From contig CBFHTK010000012.1 of assembly GCA_965658745.1 (NCBI GenBank), positions 1-64,000 of the forward strand: 64,000 nucleotides of DNA, in the 5' to 3' direction. The notes beneath the pieces are model-generated. The model worked only from the letters and a program-made list of their open reading frames with translations, searched no databases and had not been told where the DNA came from. The translations under genes and the position numbers were made by a program. This stretch comes from JAHDFB01 sp965658745 (GTDB lineage: Bacteria; Bacteroidota; Bacteroidia; Chitinophagales; Saprospiraceae). This document shows, piece by piece, positions 35,064 to 44,382 of the stretch (position 1 is the first letter of the stretch; each line of letters starts with the position of its first letter).

Positions 35064-36233
35064 ATGTCTTCTAATATGAGAATAATTTGGTGTTTCATTT
35101 TGCCCTTCATAATACTAAGCTTTTTGTTAACTTCTTGTAAGTCCGATAACTCGGATGAAGGTAAGTCCGAGGAAGAGCTGTACTTTGACGACTATGAATC
35201 CCCAGAAGCACTGTGGGGGTATGTTGATACGTTAGGTGAAATCGTAATAGAAAGGCGTTATGATGATTTGAGACCATTTAATGATGGCTTAGCAATAGCT
35301 AACTCAAAAGGCAAATGGGGATTTATTAGTCGAGATGGAAAGACCGTCATACCTCATCGCTACAGAGCAGCCTACCCTTTTAAAAACGGTTTAGCTAGAA
35401 TACAGAATTTCAATAAAAAGTATGGTTTTATTGACATGGAAGCAAATCTAGTGATTCCCGACACTTTCAACCGAGTATTTGACTTCGATAGTGGATTGGC
35501 TCGTGCCCAAAAAGGAGAGAATTATGGTTTTATCGATAAGAATGGCAAATGGGTGATTGAACCTAGCTTCAAAAAATGCAAGAATTTCGAAAACGGTTTT
35601 GCAATCGTATACCAATATGGAAAAGCCGCTCTGATTGATCGATCTGGTAAATATATTATACCATATTCAGAAGGTAATGACAAAATTCTAGGAATCTCAG
35701 GAGAGCAAGTCAGACTAAAGAAAGATAGTAAGGTCTACTTTGCTCAGCTTCCAACTTGCGGTTTTCGATCATCAATATATGATGATGCAACTGACTTTCA
35801 CAATGGTATTGCAGCTGTCAAACAAGACAATAGCTGGATGTTTATCAATGATCGTTATCAAAAGATTATGGATTTAGATAGTGATAATATTCGTTATGCA
35901 AACGAGGGACTGTGGATCAGTGAGAAAAACAATCAATTTGGAGTAATTAATTCTAAAGGTGAAAATCTAGTTGATCATAATTTTGATATGATTTTCGATT
36001 TCAACGAAGGAATTGCTCCTATGCAGGTTGACGATATGTGGGGATACCTTGATATCAACGGACAAATAGTTTTAGAACCTTCTCTACCGCTAGCATGGGA
36101 ATTTGAAGAGGGTTTTGCAAGAGTAATAAACAAAGGACGAATCGGTTTTATCAACAAACAAATGAACCTTGCATTTGATAAAGGCTTTTCTGACGCGCAT
36201 AATTTTTCTGAAGGCTTGGCTCATGTTCAATAA
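35064..36233 (+). CDS. WG-repeat lipoprotein
   Basis: I start at the ATG at 35064, which gives a lipoprotein signal (lipobox LTSC) and a 389-residue protein; in-frame ATGs farther upstream would add a hydrophobic, unlikely lead. The mature part consists of about 8 WG repeats (for example KGKWGFISRDGKTVIPHRY, KYGFIDMEANLVIPDTF, NYGFIDKNGKWVIEPSF, MWGYLDINGQIVLEPS), each with the W/YGfID...G..vi pattern. WG-repeat proteins form beta-propeller- or fibre-like repeats on the bacterial surface; function is unknown. Note a central repeat region (about 180-265) that is degenerate. Confidence 0.88.
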   Translation: MSSNMRIIWCFILPFIILSFLLTSCKSDNSDEGKSEEELYFDDYESPEALWGYVDTLGEIVIERRYDDLRPFNDGLAIANSKGKWGFISRDGKTVIPHRYRAAYPFKNGLARIQNFNKKYGFIDMEANLVIPDTFNRVFDFDSGLARAQKGENYGFIDKNGKWVIEPSFKKCKNFENGFAIVYQYGKAALIDRSGKYIIPYSEGNDKILGISGEQVRLKKDSKVYFAQLPTCGFRSSIYDDATDFHNGIAAVKQDNSWMFINDRYQKIMDLDSDNIRYANEGLWISEKNNQFGVINSKGENLVDHNFDMIFDFNEGIAPMQVDDMWGYLDINGQIVLEPSLPLAWEFEEGFARVINKGRIGFINKQMNLAFDKGFSDAHNFSEGLAHVQ

Positions 36234-36271
36234 TTGTCGGTTAACAGAAAAGGCAAATAGCTAATATTCTC

Positions 36272-36279
36272 TATCTTTG
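36272..36279 (+). promoter_or_regulatory. -7 element (TATCTTTG) upstream of lpdA
   Basis: Exact TAnnTTTG match about 55 bases before the start codon of the dihydrolipoamide dehydrogenase gene. Confidence 0.5.
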
Positions 36280-36333
36280 CAGCGAATTTCAAAGAACACT
36301 AAATATTTCGATTTAAACATAAAAAAGGATTAG

Positions 36334-37728
36334 ATGAAATACGATATCATAGTAGTAGGTAGTGGACCTGGCGGTTACGTAGCAGCGATCAGAGCCTCTC
36401 AGTTAGGAAAAAAAGTTGCGATAATTGAAAAGGAGAGTTTAGGTGGTATATGCTTGAATTGGGGATGTATTCCTACAAAAGCCCTACTTAAAAGTGCACA
36501 GGTATTCGAATATATAAGCCATGCTAAAGATTATGGTATTTCTGTTGGAAAACCGAAGGCAGACTTCACGAATATGGTTTCTCGATCAAGAGGTGTCGCT
36601 GATGGTATGTCCAAAGGTGTCAATTTCTTGCTTAGAAAGAATAAGATAGATGTTATCATGGGATATGGCAAGCTTCTGAGAGGTAAGAAAGTAGAAGTAG
36701 AGGCAGAGGGCAAGAAGACAGTGTATGACGCTGAGTATATTATTCTGGCGACAGGTGGCAGAGCAAGACAGCTTCCTAACCTACCAATGGACGGTAAGAA
36801 CATAATTGGTTACAGAGAGGCGATGACATTACCCAAACAACCTAAGCGGATGGTTGTAGTAGGCGCAGGTGCAATCGGTGTTGAATTCGCATATTTCTAT
36901 AACTCAATTGGTACGGAAGTTACAATTGTAGAGTTCATGCCAGAGGGACTACTTCCTCGCGAAGACAAAGATGTATCTAAAGAACTTGGTAAGATTTTCA
37001 AGAAGAAAGGGATTAAAGTGCTAGCCAACACTTCAGTAGAGAAGGTAGAAGCAAAAGGCAAGACAAATAAGGTAACAGTTAAATCTAGAAAGGACGGTAA
37101 GGAAGAGATTATCGATTGCGACGTGGTTCTTTCTGCAGCAGGTGTTACACCAAATACTGACAATCTAGGTCTAGAAGCTCTAGGTATAAAAACGGATAGA
37201 GGTCTAGTGCAAGTTGATGACTTTTATCAAACAAATGTGGCAGGGATCTATGCAATTGGAGATATTGTTCCTGGAGCTGCTCTAGCGCATGTCGCGAGTG
37301 CAGAAGGTATTATTTGCGTTGAGAAAATTGCAGGGTATAATCCTCAGCCATTAAATTATAATAATATTCCATCTTGTACCTACTGCTCTCCTGAGGTAGC
37401 TAGTGTTGGTATGACTGAAGCGGATGCAAAAGATGCAGGTATTGAAGTGAAAGTTGGGAAGTTCCCTTTCTCAGCATCAGGAAAAGCTAGTGCTGCTGGT
37501 GCAAAAGAAGGTTTCGTAAAAGTTATTTTTGATGACAAATATGGAGAGTTCTTGGGAGCACATTTTATCGGAGCAAATGTAACGGAAATGATCGCTGAGG
37601 TTGTTGTTGCGAGAAATCTAGAAACAACTGGGCATGAGATCATTAAATCTGTCCACCCTCACCCAACAATGAGTGAAGCAGTTATGGAGGCAGCCGCTGC
37701 AGCCTACGGAGAAGTTATTCACTTGTAG
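36334..37728 (+). CDS. lpdA: Dihydrolipoamide dehydrogenase (E3)
   Basis: A 464-residue flavoprotein disulfide reductase. The redox disulfide is in GGICLNWGCIPTK (Cys40 and Cys45), FAD binding is in VVGSGPGGYVAAIRA, NAD binding in VVVGAGAIGVEFAYF, and the C-terminal His-Glu dyad in HPHPTMSE. It reoxidises lipoyl groups of pyruvate, 2-oxoglutarate and branched-chain dehydrogenase complexes and of the glycine cleavage system. It stands alone; no E1/E2 genes are adjacent. Confidence 0.95.
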   Translation: MKYDIIVVGSGPGGYVAAIRASQLGKKVAIIEKESLGGICLNWGCIPTKALLKSAQVFEYISHAKDYGISVGKPKADFTNMVSRSRGVADGMSKGVNFLLRKNKIDVIMGYGKLLRGKKVEVEAEGKKTVYDAEYIILATGGRARQLPNLPMDGKNIIGYREAMTLPKQPKRMVVVGAGAIGVEFAYFYNSIGTEVTIVEFMPEGLLPREDKDVSKELGKIFKKKGIKVLANTSVEKVEAKGKTNKVTVKSRKDGKEEIIDCDVVLSAAGVTPNTDNLGLEALGIKTDRGLVQVDDFYQTNVAGIYAIGDIVPGAALAHVASAEGIICVEKIAGYNPQPLNYNNIPSCTYCSPEVASVGMTEADAKDAGIEVKVGKFPFSASGKASAAGAKEGFVKVIFDDKYGEFLGAHFIGANVTEMIAEVVVARNLETTGHEIIKSVHPHPTMSEAVMEAAAAAYGEVIHL

Positions 37729-37752
37729 ATAGACTTTTTCGTATGAAATATC

Positions 37753-37787
37753 AAAAAGGCTTTGCTCAAAATGAGTGAAGCCTTTTT
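37753..37787 (+). terminator. Intrinsic terminator after lpdA
   Basis: AAAAAGGCTT...AAGCCTTTTT hairpin with inner CTC/GAG pairing, about 25 bases past the lpdA stop. The T tract extends on the plus strand. Confidence 0.8.
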
Positions 37788-37805
37788 CTTTTCTTGAAGG
37801 GTTAC

Positions 37806-38384
37806 CTACAGCACTTCGATTTTCTTTGATTTAGATTGTAGGTAAACTAATCCACAAAGAACTGTAATCCAGAATAATTGTATTAATTGAAAGATTAAAG
37901 TGATACGGATCTGCTGCAAATAATGAAATAGATTCTCAGCAGGATAAATCGAGCTCATAAGTATTCTAGTTATGGGATTGAAAAGACAGACTAATATCAA
38001 AATGAAGTATGTCAAAACCATACTACTCTGCATTGTTAGGGAAGTATTTGTGCTTGAAAACAAATAAGATGTAACGCCATAAATTACTCTGAGTTTACCA
38101 CGCTCATTACTCTCGGTCTTAGTGCCCGTAAGACTATTTTTTCTAGCAATCAAAATCTTTCTAAAGGAATACACTAGCAGTAGAAATATTATTAAGGAAA
38201 GTAGCAGCTAAACTAGTGGCAAGATATCATTCCAGAAGAGTATTGAATCAGGTACTTCTATACCCTGCTGTAGCTCTCTTATTATGTCATATTCTCCAAT
38301 TGCTGAAGCTATACCAAACAGTGTAAGAAGCCAAAAAGCAAATAGGTATATTAATAATCTTTTTGGTGATGGTGACTTTGTCAT
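37806..38384 (-). pseudogene. Membrane protein gene interrupted by an in-frame TAG
   Basis: Reading from the ATG at 38384, a 193-codon frame runs to the stop at 37806 with a single TAG at 38208-38210 (sense ...WNDILPLV-stop-LLLSLIIFLLLVYSF). The parts before and after the stop are each good membrane protein: a first segment RLLIYLFAFWLLTLFGIASAI, one spanning LLLSLIIFLLLVYSF immediately after the stop, then MVLTYFILILVCLF and LIFQLIQLFWITVLCGLVYL. So the gene is a four-segment membrane protein, disrupted by one base change. I do not know its function. Either a true pseudogene or a consensus error. Confidence 0.65.
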
Positions 38385-38862
38385 GAAGTATTAATCATTG
38401 GTATATAAAGTACTGTGAAACTGCAATAACTTCGAGTTTCACAGAACTAAAGGCTTGTTGTAACGGCGCTAGTTGTAAAATTCTAAATTACAATTTCTAT
38501 TGAAAGCATTGCAAGGATTTTAAAGCTACAAAGTACATGTAAAGTTTTAGTCTAAGGTATTTAAGTAGTTTATCGAAAGATAACATAACTTCATCCGAGA
38601 ATGAATATTTTTAAGTTTTACTTAACATTCCAAATGTAACAATACAAGCGATTTCTGCGTCTTAAGTATGTAAGTATGTAATAAGTATTACAAACAAATT
38701 AAGTGAGAGTTTTTTCAACGAGATTATAGACAAAGGTTTATAATCTCGTTTTACGTTTAACTAACTGCTTGAAAATAATGTCATTTAATAGGTATAAATG
38801 AAACTGGATAGACTCGTGTCTTAGGTGTGAAAACGAATATCGTGACCTTGTAGATTGGTGAA
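38385..38862. other. Intergenic region with an orphan hairpin
   Basis: About 480 bases with no coding frame. It holds a strong terminator-like hairpin (listed separately), a stretch of short repeats (AAGTATGTAAGTATGTAATAAGTA at about 38664-38687) and several T-rich tracts. It could hold a small RNA gene ending in the hairpin. No conserved RNA family is recognised. Confidence 0.4.
38717..38751 (+). terminator. Hairpin with terminator form, no gene directly upstream
   Basis: A perfect 12-bp inverted repeat AACGAGATTATA/TATAATCTCGTT around a 10-base loop, followed by TT on the plus strand. No plus-strand gene lies within 900 bases upstream; it may end an unannotated small RNA, or act on the minus strand past the DUF4249-side genes. 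Confidence 0.5.
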
Positions 38863-39708
38863 CTATTGAGTCAGTTCGATTACGGACTCAGAGTATGCGC
38901 CGAAAATACCTAAACCATTATTCACATTGGAAAATATTTCAACGGGTTCAATGTAGTTATTAACTGAGTTCTTGTAGAGTTCGAGGGATTTATAATAGTT
39001 ATACATATCCTCATTTACTGAAAACAGTCTGACTTTAACTTGCGAGGCATTTTCGGGATTTAAATCTTCTGCTACAAAAGATGAATTCAGCACTTGTGCA
39101 TTTACCTTTTTGGCATTCATGAAAATCTTCTCTCTTGTTTGGGTTTCGTCCGGAAGTATATTGTCAGTTTTATTGTCTAGGGAAGTGATACTTATCTTTT
39201 GTTGTACCTCAGTTTCGTAAAACATTTCCCAAATGTAGAAGTTGTCATCTGTTTCATTTTCAATTTCCAGTTCAAAAAAAGACTGAGATTGATCATTGTC
39301 TTCAATTTCAATAAGCCTTAATAGACCTTTCGCCTTATCAGGCATTGCTGCAGTTGCATCGACATCTTCATAACTGGGGTGACGTATTTCTAAATCGTAG
39401 ATTTCAGAGAATCTTCCTATTTGCTGTGAAACAAAAATTCCATTACCCTGATAGACTAGTTGCTCTTTATACAAGTCTTCACTTCCACTTAAGAAAACGT
39501 CTGCATTTCTTATCCAATCTATTTCATCTTCGGAGTCTAAAATATTTCTACTCTTACTTACTTCGACTTCAATAACTTCGTCTACTTGTAGAATTGCATT
39601 GACAACGATCTTAGTTTCTTCAGTATGTTTTATAATCAATTCCTCCTCGCAACTTATGCTGCAAAAAACACACATTAGCAAAATGAGTATTGAATTGACA
39701 CTATTCAT
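38863..39708 (-). CDS. DUF4249 lipoprotein
   Basis: A 281-residue lipoprotein from the ATG at 39708 (lipobox ISC, Cys about 20); a TTG 5 codons earlier is unlikely. The closing motif SNVNNGLGIFGAYSES and the beta-rich middle match DUF4249, lipoproteins encoded next to TonB-dependent receptors in Bacteroidota. It is probably the surface partner (like SusD-type lipoproteins) of the receptor in this locus. It lies downstream of the second FecR gene on the same strand, with 83 bases between. Confidence 0.88.
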   Translation of the reverse strand: MNSVNSILILLMCVFCSISCEEELIIKHTEETKIVVNAILQVDEVIEVEVSKSRNILDSEDEIDWIRNADVFLSGSEDLYKEQLVYQGNGIFVSQQIGRFSEIYDLEIRHPSYEDVDATAAMPDKAKGLLRLIEIEDNDQSQSFFELEIENETDDNFYIWEMFYETEVQQKISITSLDNKTDNILPDETQTREKIFMNAKKVNAQVLNSSFVAEDLNPENASQVKVRLFSVNEDMYNYYKSLELYKNSVNNYIEPVEIFSNVNNGLGIFGAYSESVIELTQ

Positions 39709-39791
39709 CCTACTAAAATACAAATAAAAAACTGCTTAATCGTCAGAATGGCATATTTTTTGATAAATGGGCTAGATAAATCTAATATAAA

Positions 39792-40694
39792 CTAGTAGTC
39801 ACAATCTATTTTCAATATTTTTATGATACCTTTTTCGATGACATATTCTAGCTCAAACATGATTTTCCACTCGTTGAGAATATCAAAAACAGAGGCATTT
39901 TCAAAATTTCCATTGAAGATACAATCAGAGATACTAATTGAACTTTTGTAATCAACCATTACATCATGCTCATCACGAAGTTCTTCTATTATCTCTCTAA
40001 CTGAGACTTCTTGATAGGATTTGGTTAAAAGTGAATTTGAAAAATTAAGATTTGATACCTTTTTGAAATCGTCATTTGAGAAAATGCAAGCCTCATTTTT
40101 CCTAAGTATTTTTGTGTAGTTATTATTTTTAAATTCTACCACACCTTCCCTAACAGCTACTTTCAGCTTGCTTCCCATTTCTTCGACTAGGAAAGAAGTA
40201 CCTTTGACAGTTACAGTACCGTTTTTTGTAGTAATTATGAATGGAATGTTATCATTGTGTTGCACTGCAAAAAACGCTTTCCCATTGAGTTCTAGGCTCC
40301 TATTCGCAGAATCAAAACTATTGTCTAGTGTTAACCTTGAATCTCCGAACAATTGGACTTCACTTGAATCTGGCAGTAACGCAAAGTTTAAGGAACTAGG
40401 CCTGGCATCGATTGACAATTTGTAGATTGAAAATATAGTTAATGCTAAAGCAAGGGCAATAAAGCAAATTGCAACTAACTTTTTCTTCAGGTTATACTGT
40501 GAATTGTCAATGGGCTTGCCAAAATTCTTGTAGGACGCAAGTTCCTTTCCATATACGTCAATGTCTCTCACAAACAAAAACAGTTCTTCGTTCGTTGTAG
40601 ATAACTTACGCCAGTCTTCTAACGAGATTTGTTTCTCTGTGCTCCTAAAGTTGCTTTCGTTCTCAATGAAAGTCTGTAATATCTGATTATCCAA
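39792..40694 (-). CDS. Second FecR-family anti-sigma/regulatory protein
   Basis: A 300-residue FecR-family protein with an N-terminal cytoplasmic segment (EDWRKLSTTNEELFLFV), one membrane span (about 70-92), a FecR domain (GKAFFAVQHND, TVTVKGTSFLVEE) and a C-terminal STN-like (DUF4974) part (ISDCIFNGNFENASVFDIL). The start is TTG; no ATG is available in frame and a stop lies upstream. Such proteins pass the signal from a TonB receptor to an ECF sigma factor. This copy lies downstream of the receptor and has no sigma gene of its own next to it, so the locus has two FecR-type proteins for one sigma factor. Confidence 0.85.
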   Translation of the reverse strand: MDNQILQTFIENESNFRSTEKQISLEDWRKLSTTNEELFLFVRDIDVYGKELASYKNFGKPIDNSQYNLKKKLVAICFIALALALTIFSIYKLSIDARPSSLNFALLPDSSEVQLFGDSRLTLDNSFDSANRSLELNGKAFFAVQHNDNIPFIITTKNGTVTVKGTSFLVEEMGSKLKVAVREGVVEFKNNNYTKILRKNEACIFSNDDFKKVSNLNFSNSLLTKSYQEVSVREIIEELRDEHDVMVDYKSSISISDCIFNGNFENASVFDILNEWKIMFELEYVIEKGIIKILKIDCDY

Positions 40695-40821
40695 TGGACT
40701 TGATTGTAATTTCCTGTAAGACGAAACAGTTATACATATCCCCTAAAGTTTCTAATATATTTTTGAAGATCAACTCTTAATCTGCTGGCGATTCCCAAAA
40801 ATAGCTTTGAAGATCAGTTGC

Positions 40822-43443
40822 TCAAATGTTTAAACGAAGATTAAAAAATGGTAAAATCGGAAATATTCCTACTTGCCTAGGTGTGAATTGTTCTCCATCT
40901 TGATCGCTATAGAGATACACATAATAAGGATTGAGCTGATTATATGCATTGTATAAACCAGCAGTTACTTCGAGATCCAATTTTTGCGTCAAAGGTTTTA
41001 TATAATTAAAGCTGATATCTAAACGATGATAAGCAGGTAATCGAAAGTTATTTCTAGAACTAAAATCTAGAATCAATTCTCCATCTACCCCTCTGAAAGC
41101 GCTAGTAGCAAAAGTTGTGGCATGACCTGTTCCGTAGACCCAATTTGCACCCAATCTACTGCGTTCACTCAATTTATAATTCCCTGTTATACTAATATCA
41201 TGCCTACGATCATACTTAAATGGAAATGGCTCTCCTTTATTAATATTTTCAAATTGTCTTGTTGAAACTCCAAAGTTATAGGAAATTGAGGTATTCCAGC
41301 GTTGGGTAGTATAAGCAGTGAAGAAATCTACGCCATATGCGCTTCCATTTCCAATTTCGACCCTATCTTCCCAGTCCCTGCTATTATTAAATATGGGAAG
41401 CACTGTAGACTGGTTAATTACTGGATTGTAGAGTGGAAATGCAGAACGATATTCTATTAGATTTTCAAACCTTTTGTAATAAGCGCTGATGAAAGAAATA
41501 CAGTCTTTATTCCAAATATAGTTCAGCCGAGTACTAAATTGCTGTGCTTCTTCGGGAGGGATAAGACTAGTAGAAGGCAACCAAAGATCAGAGGGGAGCC
41601 CTGTTCCTGGATTAACAAGAAGATGGACAAATTGTGTCATCTTACTGTAAGACAATTCGAGATCAGTTTTTTCATTGAAATATAATGACAGTTTCAATCT
41701 TGGTTGAAAACTAGAAAACTCGGCATCCTCAATTTCAAATTGGCTAAAATGAAAGCCTGCAGAAAAATTTACGTTTTTGTTAAGTGCCCATTTATCCTCA
41801 AAGTATACAAATCGCTCTGAAGCTCTTAAATCTATCGAAGGGTTTGGGGAAAAGTTAGAAACAACGACTTCCTTGCTAATTACAGAGGGATTATAAATAT
41901 GATTACTCACTCCAGCTCCAAATAAAGCTTCATGGGCATTATTAAAGTTGTATTCCATATCCAAGCGGAGATTGCGATCGGAAATCTGTGAATTAGCGAA
42001 GACATCTAGTTCCTCGGTTAAAACTGAATCAGGAGTTATTACAGTATTGTAAAAGTTAGAACTTCTAGAATCTAGGCTATAGTTGACAGTACTAGCCGAG
42101 AATGAAAGGAATAGCTTTTCTGACAAAAGGTGAGAGTATCTTAAACTCACAACGTTATTTCGCCAATCTATAGAATTATCAGCTCTTAAGGCTGCAATAT
42201 CAGGATATTCATCATTAAAAGTAGTTGTGGCAAAACCTACTTTATCAATTCCTTGATAAGTACTTAAAGATAAGGAGCTATTCTCAGTAAATTTATGATG
42301 AAATTTTAGATTCATGTCTGAATAACCAAAATCTGATTGTTCTACATCGAGGAGTCTTTTTGCTAACGGCGCAACTAGTCTATTAATATAACTAGTTCGC
42401 ATAGAAATATTATAGCTAGTTTTCTCGTTCACTAATGGCCCGTCAGCATGGACTTTAGCACCGAGCAAACCTACTGAGGTATTCGCTTTGTGCACAAACT
42501 TGTTCCCATCTTTAATTTGAATGTTAATAATACTCGATAATCTCCCACCATATTTTGGAGAAAATCCACTGGTAAAAATATCAACGTCATTTACAGCATC
42601 TTCATTAAAAATTGAAGTTAATCCTAGAAGGTGATTAACTTCATAAAGAGGTACCCCATCCATGAGAATGAGGTTTTGATCAGTTCCACCTCCTCGCACC
42701 AATAAATTTCCTTGTACTTCGCTCCCAGATTGTATTCCCGATAAAAACTTCAAAGCTTGTAAAATATCCTTTTGACCAAATAAACCTGGACTTACGTTCT
42801 TTACAGTCTTATCCGTAACTTCCTGAATTGCAAGCTTCTGATTTATGGTATCTTCAGGCGTAACCAAGATTTCTGGTATTGTAAATACAGGTTTAAGTTC
42901 ATACTTGGATTCTCGTCTTGCTACAGATAAATTATCGAGAATCAAAGATTCATAGCCTATAAAAGAAATCTTTACGAAAGGCTCAGGGGTATTTATTTTT
43001 AAAGTGAAGTAGCCAAAATCATTTGTCTCGGTTCCCGACTTATCTCTAAAGTTATAAACACTAGCGCCTATCAATGCTTCACCCGAAGCAGCATCTCTCA
43101 CAAAACCATAAATCTGAAATGGTTGCCATTCGGTTTTTCGCTCTACAAACAGGATTTTGCCTCGAAATTCGATATAGTCAATACTTAGTTGATTGGTTAC
43201 TTCGTCAAGAAATTCTCCCAGAGTATAACTTTGAGATTTGAGAATAACTAGTTCCTCTGGATTAACAACTGAAGAACTGTAGCTAAAATTAACTTGAGTA
43301 GTTGCAAAAACCTCCGAAATTAGGTCTTGCAATTGATAGTTGGATTCAGAAAAAGAAAGAGATTGCTCATAATTAACTTGAGCAGAAATACCCTCTAAGG
43401 CAAGTGTCAATAAAATTGCAAATAGAACACGAGTAAACTTCAT
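40822..43443 (-). CDS. TonB-dependent outer membrane receptor with STN signalling domain
   Basis: An 873-residue receptor. Signal peptide, then an STN domain (about 25-95: DLISEVFATTQVNFSYSS, LGEFLDEVTNQLSIDYI), a carboxypeptidase-regulatory-like domain (about 110-190: VRDAASGEALIGASVYN), a plug domain (about 210-320: KDILQALKFLSGIQSGSEVQGNLLVRGG) and a 22-strand-type barrel to the end. The STN domain contacts FecR-type anti-sigma factors, matching the FecR genes on either side. The receptor takes up an unknown substrate, energised by TonB. It lies 24 bases downstream of the first FecR gene. Confidence 0.93.
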   Translation of the reverse strand: MKFTRVLFAILLTLALEGISAQVNYEQSLSFSESNYQLQDLISEVFATTQVNFSYSSSVVNPEELVILKSQSYTLGEFLDEVTNQLSIDYIEFRGKILFVERKTEWQPFQIYGFVRDAASGEALIGASVYNFRDKSGTETNDFGYFTLKINTPEPFVKISFIGYESLILDNLSVARRESKYELKPVFTIPEILVTPEDTINQKLAIQEVTDKTVKNVSPGLFGQKDILQALKFLSGIQSGSEVQGNLLVRGGGTDQNLILMDGVPLYEVNHLLGLTSIFNEDAVNDVDIFTSGFSPKYGGRLSSIINIQIKDGNKFVHKANTSVGLLGAKVHADGPLVNEKTSYNISMRTSYINRLVAPLAKRLLDVEQSDFGYSDMNLKFHHKFTENSSLSLSTYQGIDKVGFATTTFNDEYPDIAALRADNSIDWRNNVVSLRYSHLLSEKLFLSFSASTVNYSLDSRSSNFYNTVITPDSVLTEELDVFANSQISDRNLRLDMEYNFNNAHEALFGAGVSNHIYNPSVISKEVVVSNFSPNPSIDLRASERFVYFEDKWALNKNVNFSAGFHFSQFEIEDAEFSSFQPRLKLSLYFNEKTDLELSYSKMTQFVHLLVNPGTGLPSDLWLPSTSLIPPEEAQQFSTRLNYIWNKDCISFISAYYKRFENLIEYRSAFPLYNPVINQSTVLPIFNNSRDWEDRVEIGNGSAYGVDFFTAYTTQRWNTSISYNFGVSTRQFENINKGEPFPFKYDRRHDISITGNYKLSERSRLGANWVYGTGHATTFATSAFRGVDGELILDFSSRNNFRLPAYHRLDISFNYIKPLTQKLDLEVTAGLYNAYNQLNPYYVYLYSDQDGEQFTPRQVGIFPILPFFNLRLNI

Positions 43444-43467
43444 GAAAGCTCGTTTAACCCAGCTATT

Positions 43468-44382
43468 CTAATTTCTTAATGAGACTCCAGTAATTGTTTC
43501 AAGCTCGTTGATGATATCCACAATATTTGAATTCTCAAAAACCACGGTTACTTCTAAATCACCTTTATTCTTAGTAATAGTTGGAAAGGATACATCAAAT
43601 AAACGTGATAAATCATTTAATATGACGAATAGTGGCTCATTTTTGTAAATAAGTTTGTTAGTACGCCAATAAGTGTAAATCTGATTAGTCGATTTTTCTT
43701 GTACAGTGACTTCATCATCTTTTGCTACTAATAGCTGACCTTCACCAACATTATATGATCTGCCTAGCAAGTCCGTAAATGTAATTAGACCTTCATGCAT
43801 CAATATCGTAGTTATGCGATCTTCAACCTTAATATCGAAGGCTGTTCCGACAACCTTAACTTTACCATGAGAAGTAATAATTTCTAGCGGTTTCTGCTGT
43901 TTCACTACATCAAAAAATGCGACACCCTTTAATTTATAGGAATTCTCATCTTCGTCAAATTGCAGATCAGAATGCTTTTCAAACGCAATTGTGGTTCCGT
44001 CAAATCTTGTATTTTCAAATATACCTCCTGCAAAATGCGTATCAGGTGACTCCAAAAGTTTCTTGGAATCAGACTTCGATTCATTGAGACTAAAACCTAC
44101 AGCTAATAAAGCCAAAACAAAAAGAGCTCCTGCAGCATACTTTAGATTTGTATACTTTCTATGATCATTGATTTTGCTCATCGACTGTGCGAATGCAGAA
44201 TCTACATCAAACTGCTTATAGGTTGTAAGATCAACTTGGCCTAATTCATTTGAAGATTTAGATAGCCTAGTAAGTTTACTTACGCTTTCGCTACTTTCTT
44301 GCTTCCAAGAGTTCAATAGATCCATTTCATTCTTTGAAGAAGAACTACCAAATACTTTAACAAAAACATCACTCCAATTCAT
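43468..44382 (-). CDS. FecR-family anti-sigma factor
   Basis: A 304-residue FecR-family protein with an N-terminal cytoplasmic segment (LLNSWKQESSES), a single membrane span (about 82-99), the FecR domain (GVAFFDVVKQQKP, HGKVKVVGTAFDIKV, VGEGQLLVAKDDEVTV) and a C-terminal STN-like domain (LFVILNDLSRLFDVSF). The start codon overlaps the sigma factor stop by 4 bases (ATGA), a sign of translational coupling. It is the cognate partner of that sigma factor. Confidence 0.92.
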   Translation of the reverse strand: MNWSDVFVKVFGSSSSKNEMDLLNSWKQESSESVSKLTRLSKSSNELGQVDLTTYKQFDVDSAFAQSMSKINDHRKYTNLKYAAGALFVLALLAVGFSLNESKSDSKKLLESPDTHFAGGIFENTRFDGTTIAFEKHSDLQFDEDENSYKLKGVAFFDVVKQQKPLEIITSHGKVKVVGTAFDIKVEDRITTILMHEGLITFTDLLGRSYNVGEGQLLVAKDDEVTVQEKSTNQIYTYWRTNKLIYKNEPLFVILNDLSRLFDVSFPTITKNKGDLEVTVVFENSNIVDIINELETITGVSLRN

